Source: Terriglobales bacterium
GTDB lineage: Bacteria; Acidobacteriota; Terriglobia; Terriglobales; Acidobacteriaceae
DNA: 8,304 nucleotides
Reading direction: 5' to 3'
Assembly: GCA_030043575.1 (NCBI GenBank)
Contig: JASHXK010000351.1
Span: forward strand, 1 to 8,304
Made by a program: the position numbers and the translations under genes. Each line of letters opens with the position of its first letter. Position 1 is the stretch's first letter. The notes under the pieces were generated by a model. That model was not told where the DNA came from, ran no database searches, and saw nothing but the letters and a program-made list of their open reading frames with translations. Below are positions 6,650 to 8,304 of the stretch, piece by piece.

Positions 6650-7699
6650 ATGATCCTCGATGCGCTGCACAAGGTCGCCAACCACGGCTCTTCCCTCAGC
6701 CGCGAAGAGTCACGCGAGGTGATGGCGCAGATCCTGCGCGGAGAATGCACCGATGCGCAGATCGGAGCGCTGCTGGTCGCCCTTCACATGAAGGGCGAGA
6801 CGGTGGAGGAGGTCGTCGGTTTTGCGCAGGCTATTCGCGACGAGGCGACGGTGCTGAAGACCGACGACGGCGAGTCACTGGATCTGAGCGGCACCGAACG
6901 CGATGCGCTGGTGGACACCTGTGGCACTGGCGGCGATACCAGCGGCACCTTCAACATCTCGACTGCGACTGCGCTAGCCATTGCCGGCGCCGGAGTTCGC
7001 GTGGCCAAACACGGCAATCGCAGTATCAGCTCCAAGTGCGGCTCGGCCGACGTGATGGAGGCACTCGGCGTGAACATCGGCCTGCCGCCGGCGCGCACCC
7101 TCGCCTGCCTGCAACAGACTGGCATCGCGTTTCTCTACGCGCCGGCAATGCACTCTGCGATGAAGTACGTGCAACCGGCGCGTCGCGATCTGCGCTTGCG
7201 AACGGTGTTCAATCTGCTGGGGCCGCTTACCAATCCGGCCAGAGCGTCGGCGCAGGTGGTCGGGGTCTATTCCGCCGAGCTGGTAGAAAAGCTGGCCGAG
7301 GCGCTCAGCGAGCTCGGCGTGCGACGCGCACTGGTGGTTCATGGTCGCGATGGCCTGGACGAGATCACCATCACCAGTCCCAGTAAGATTGCCGAAGTGC
7401 GCAACGGACAGGTGCGCGTCTACGAGGTCGCGCCGGAAGATTTCGGACTGCGGCGCGCTTCGCTGGAGGACATCGCCGGCGGCGATGCGCAACAAAACGC
7501 AGCGATCATTCGCGCCGTGCTGGATGGCGAGCGCTCCGCCCGTCGCGATGTCGTCTTGCTGAATTCCGCCGCTGCACTGGTAGCCGCTGGCCACGCTGAT
7601 CACATCGCGGATGCCGTGCCTCTGGCGGCATACTCCATCGACAGCGGACACGCCCGTCAGCGCCTGCAGCTGCTGGTGGAATTCACCGCCGCGGGCTAG
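6650..7699 (+). CDS. trpD: Anthranilate phosphoribosyltransferase
   Basis: TrpD joins anthranilate to PRPP to give phosphoribosylanthranilate, the second step of tryptophan synthesis, in the cytoplasm. The protein has 349 residues, normal for the family. It has the N-terminal helical domain (LSREESREVMAQILRGECTD, 16-35), the PRPP-binding CGTGGDTSGTFNIST (91-105), the anthranilate and PRPP loop KHGNRSISSKCGSADVMEALG-like block with KHGNRSISSKCGSADV (120-135), NLLGPLTNP (188-196) and the metal-binding HGRDGLDE (231-238, Asp237 and Glu238). No key residue is missing. ATG at 6650 matches the usual start, but there is no upstream Shine-Dalgarno site. It is not joined to other trp genes here: the neighbour to the left is divergent, and to the right come a repeat and a tRNA gene. 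It is not fused to TrpG or TrpC. Confidence 0.97.
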   Translation: MILDALHKVANHGSSLSREESREVMAQILRGECTDAQIGALLVALHMKGETVEEVVGFAQAIRDEATVLKTDDGESLDLSGTERDALVDTCGTGGDTSGTFNISTATALAIAGAGVRVAKHGNRSISSKCGSADVMEALGVNIGLPPARTLACLQQTGIAFLYAPAMHSAMKYVQPARRDLRLRTVFNLLGPLTNPARASAQVVGVYSAELVEKLAEALSELGVRRALVVHGRDGLDEITITSPSKIAEVRNGQVRVYEVAPEDFGLRRASLEDIAGGDAQQNAAIIRAVLDGERSARRDVVLLNSAAALVAAGHADHIADAVPLAAYSIDSGHARQRLQLLVEFTAAG

Positions 7700-7733
7700 C
7701 GCAGCCACAATCTGTCAATCGTCTGTTTGCTTC

Positions 7734-7869
7734 GTGTCAGGGCACGGCTTCAGCCGTGCCGCAAACGGCCACATGGAATATGGGCTTTAGCCCCTGAACG
7801 GGTTTGCAGGGGCTGAAGCCCAGCCATCGCTGTGATTTCTCGGCACGACTGGAAGTCGTGCCCTGACAC
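7734..7869. repeat. Composite palindrome, family A copy 3 (four hairpins, 136 bp)
   Basis: Perfect 13-bp outer arms GTGTCAGGGCACG (7734-7746) and CGTGCCCTGACAC (7857-7869) enclose four hairpins: GGCACGGCTTCAGCCGTGCC (7741-7760), GGGCTTTAGCCC (7782-7793), GGGCTGAAGCCC (7810-7821) and GGCACGACT/AGTCGTGCC (7842-7862). The central stem GCCCCTG/CAGGGGC (7790-7796 with 7807-7813) has the same midpoint, 7801.5, as the outer arms. It fills most of the gap between the trpD stop and the tRNA-Val gene and may help end trpD transcription, though no T-tract follows. Confidence 0.9.
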
Positions 7870-7904
7870 AACCCGGCAGGCGATTCGGACGAGAGCGACC
7901 CTCG

Positions 7905-7934
7905 TTTACCGTCATCGCGTGGTCGATGTACACT
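7905..7934 (+). promoter_or_regulatory. Possible sigma70-type promoter of the tRNA-Val gene
   Basis: TTTACC (7905-7910) and TACACT (7929-7934) each match four of six bases of the -35 and -10 consensus, with an 18-bp spacer. Transcription would begin near 7941, about 33 bases before the mature tRNA. Matches of this strength occur by chance in any sequence, so only the position supports it. Confidence 0.35.
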
Positions 7935-7956
7935 CGAAGAGCCGCTTCGCTCTTCG
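7935..7956 (+). other. Hairpin just upstream of tRNA-Val
   Basis: CGAAGAGC (7935-7942) and GCTCTTCG (7949-7956) form a perfect 8-bp stem with a 6-base loop, 17 bases before the tRNA 5' end. It follows the proposed -10 box directly. It could be part of the tRNA precursor leader, or a weak terminator for transcription arriving from trpD, but no T-tract follows. It lacks the TTCAG core of the family A repeats. Confidence 0.5.
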
Positions 7957-7973
7957 TTGCCCATGATTTCGCC

Positions 7974-8050
7974 GGGCGGTTAGCTCAGTTGGTTAGAGCG
8001 CCTGCCTTACAAGCAGGAGGTCGCAGGTTCGAGTCCTGCACTGCCCACCA
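7974..8050 (+). tRNA. tRNA-Val(TAC)
   Basis: A complete cloverleaf is visible. The acceptor stem GGGCGGT pairs with ACTGCCC (one G-T pair) and is followed by discriminator A and an encoded CCA. The D arm has GCTC/GAGC, the anticodon stem is CCTGC/GCAGG with loop CTTACAA, and the T arm is GCAGG/CCTGC with loop TTCGAGT. The anticodon TAC (8008-8010) reads valine GUA and, with the usual wobble modification, other GUN codons. The total is 77 bases. No integrase or repeated 3' end nearby suggests use as an integration site. Confidence 0.97.
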
Positions 8051-8150
8051 AGAACAAATCAGCAACTTACGGGATCGGTCCTTTTCTCGCTCCGCCCGAC
8101 TACGGAGAAAATCGCAGGCAGGCTCCTTGGCGCAACCGTGTTATCGCATG

Positions 8151-8191
8151 ACTTGTGACCTGTCGGGGACTCGGCCGCGCAAGTGACAAGT
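8151..8191. promoter_or_regulatory. Imperfect inverted repeat upstream of the last gene
   Basis: ACTTGTGAC (8151-8159) and GTGACAAGT (8183-8191) are complementary at eight of nine positions, separated by 23 bases, and end 31 bases before the ATG at 8223. The spacing and position would suit an operator or a loose stem in the leader. The rest of the 172-bp gap after the tRNA shows nothing else I can name. Confidence 0.3.
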
Positions 8192-8210
8192 CCACTGAGC
8201 GCTCGGCTCG

Positions 8211-8215
8211 AGGAG
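8211..8215 (+). promoter_or_regulatory. Strong Shine-Dalgarno site for the last gene
   Basis: AGGAG lies 7 bases before ATG 8223 and is followed by an A-rich stretch. It is the only classical ribosome-binding site in the window at ideal spacing, and it fixes the start of the truncated gene that follows. Confidence 0.8.
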
Positions 8216-8222
8216 AAAAATC

Positions 8223-8304
8223 ATGGCAACCGCAACCATCCCAACCCGTCCGCCGCTACCTCCGTTTACTCGCGAGAGCGCAATTCAAAAGGTGCGCCTC
8301 GCCG
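8223..8304 (+). CDS. Probable DUF1348 (NTF2-like/SnoaL-like) protein, N-terminal fragment
   Basis: Only 27 codons are visible before the window ends. The stretch RPPLPPFTRESAIQKVRLA (residues 9-27) resembles the conserved start of DUF1348 proteins, small (about 150-residue) cytoplasmic proteins with an NTF2-like cone fold and no well-defined reaction. The start is well supported by the AGGAG at 8211-8215. The first eight residues (MATATIPT) look like a short unconserved leader. The gene follows tRNA-Val by 172 bp on the same strand and is probably independently transcribed. That it is a gene is fairly sure; the family rests on a short match remembered from the family and needs the remaining sequence. 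Confidence 0.65.
   Translation, partial: MATATIPTRPPLPPFTRESAIQKVRLA

Noticed and set aside
6469..7386. 305-codon plus-strand open frame overlapping the start of trpD
   Set aside because: It is an Arg/Gly-rich shadow of trpD in another frame; the trpD frame contains every family motif.
7734..7869. Simple rho-independent terminator of trpD
   Set aside because: Strong stems are present but no T-tract follows, and the same structure occurs between genes of every orientation, so a repeat element is the better primary description.
7926..8186. 86-codon plus-strand open frame across the tRNA
   Set aside because: Its middle (LAQLVRAPALQAGGRRFESC) is the familiar mistranslation of a tRNA gene; the cloverleaf at 7974-8050 explains the sequence.
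7974..8222. Integration site of a mobile element at the tRNA
   Set aside because: No integrase, no repeat of the tRNA 3' end, and an ordinary gene begins 172 bp downstream.

Overview
The window looks like a piece of chromosome from a GC-rich soil bacterium, most probably an acidobacterium of the Terriglobia/Acidobacteriia type. This rests on protein flavour and on the intergenic repeat families; it is an inference, not a phylogenetic result. Nothing resembles a phage, plasmid, integrase, CRISPR array or defence island. The coding content is ordinary housekeeping and small-molecule metabolism.

Layout from left to right. A deoxyribonuclease IV gene (nfo, minus strand) runs off the left edge and lacks its C-terminus. 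A repeat-containing divergent spacer leads to a YraN-family nuclease-fold gene (plus strand). A 137-bp composite palindrome lies between yraN and a convergent pair of minus-strand genes, an APC-family amino acid permease and a PLP-dependent aminotransferase, which probably form a two-gene operon. Next come a double REP-like element, a full-length Sua5-type threonylcarbamoyl-AMP synthase (minus), a second composite palindrome, a secreted DUF1906 (Rv2525c-like) protein (minus), a half REP-like element, and then trpD (plus). A third composite palindrome separates trpD from a tRNA-Val(TAC) gene. The right edge holds the first 27 codons of a gene that looks like a DUF1348/NTF2-like protein, with the clearest Shine-Dalgarno site in the window.

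Apart from permease plus aminotransferase (amino acid uptake and transamination), the genes do not form one pathway: DNA repair, tRNA modification, tryptophan synthesis, a tRNA and a secreted protein sit side by side, each set off by repeats.

The most interesting content is between the genes. Three composite palindromes (136-142 bp) each carry four small hairpins arranged symmetrically about a centre and enclosed by complementary outer arms. The arm sequences differ from hairpin to hairpin and copy to copy but stay self-complementary around a conserved TTCAG/CTGAA or TTTAG core. This looks like selection for structure and suggests REP/BIME-like elements moved in trans. A second family, marked by TGTCATCCTGAGC and GTCGAAGGACC, has three copies, one of them a two-armed inverted form. 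I found no novel multi-gene system.
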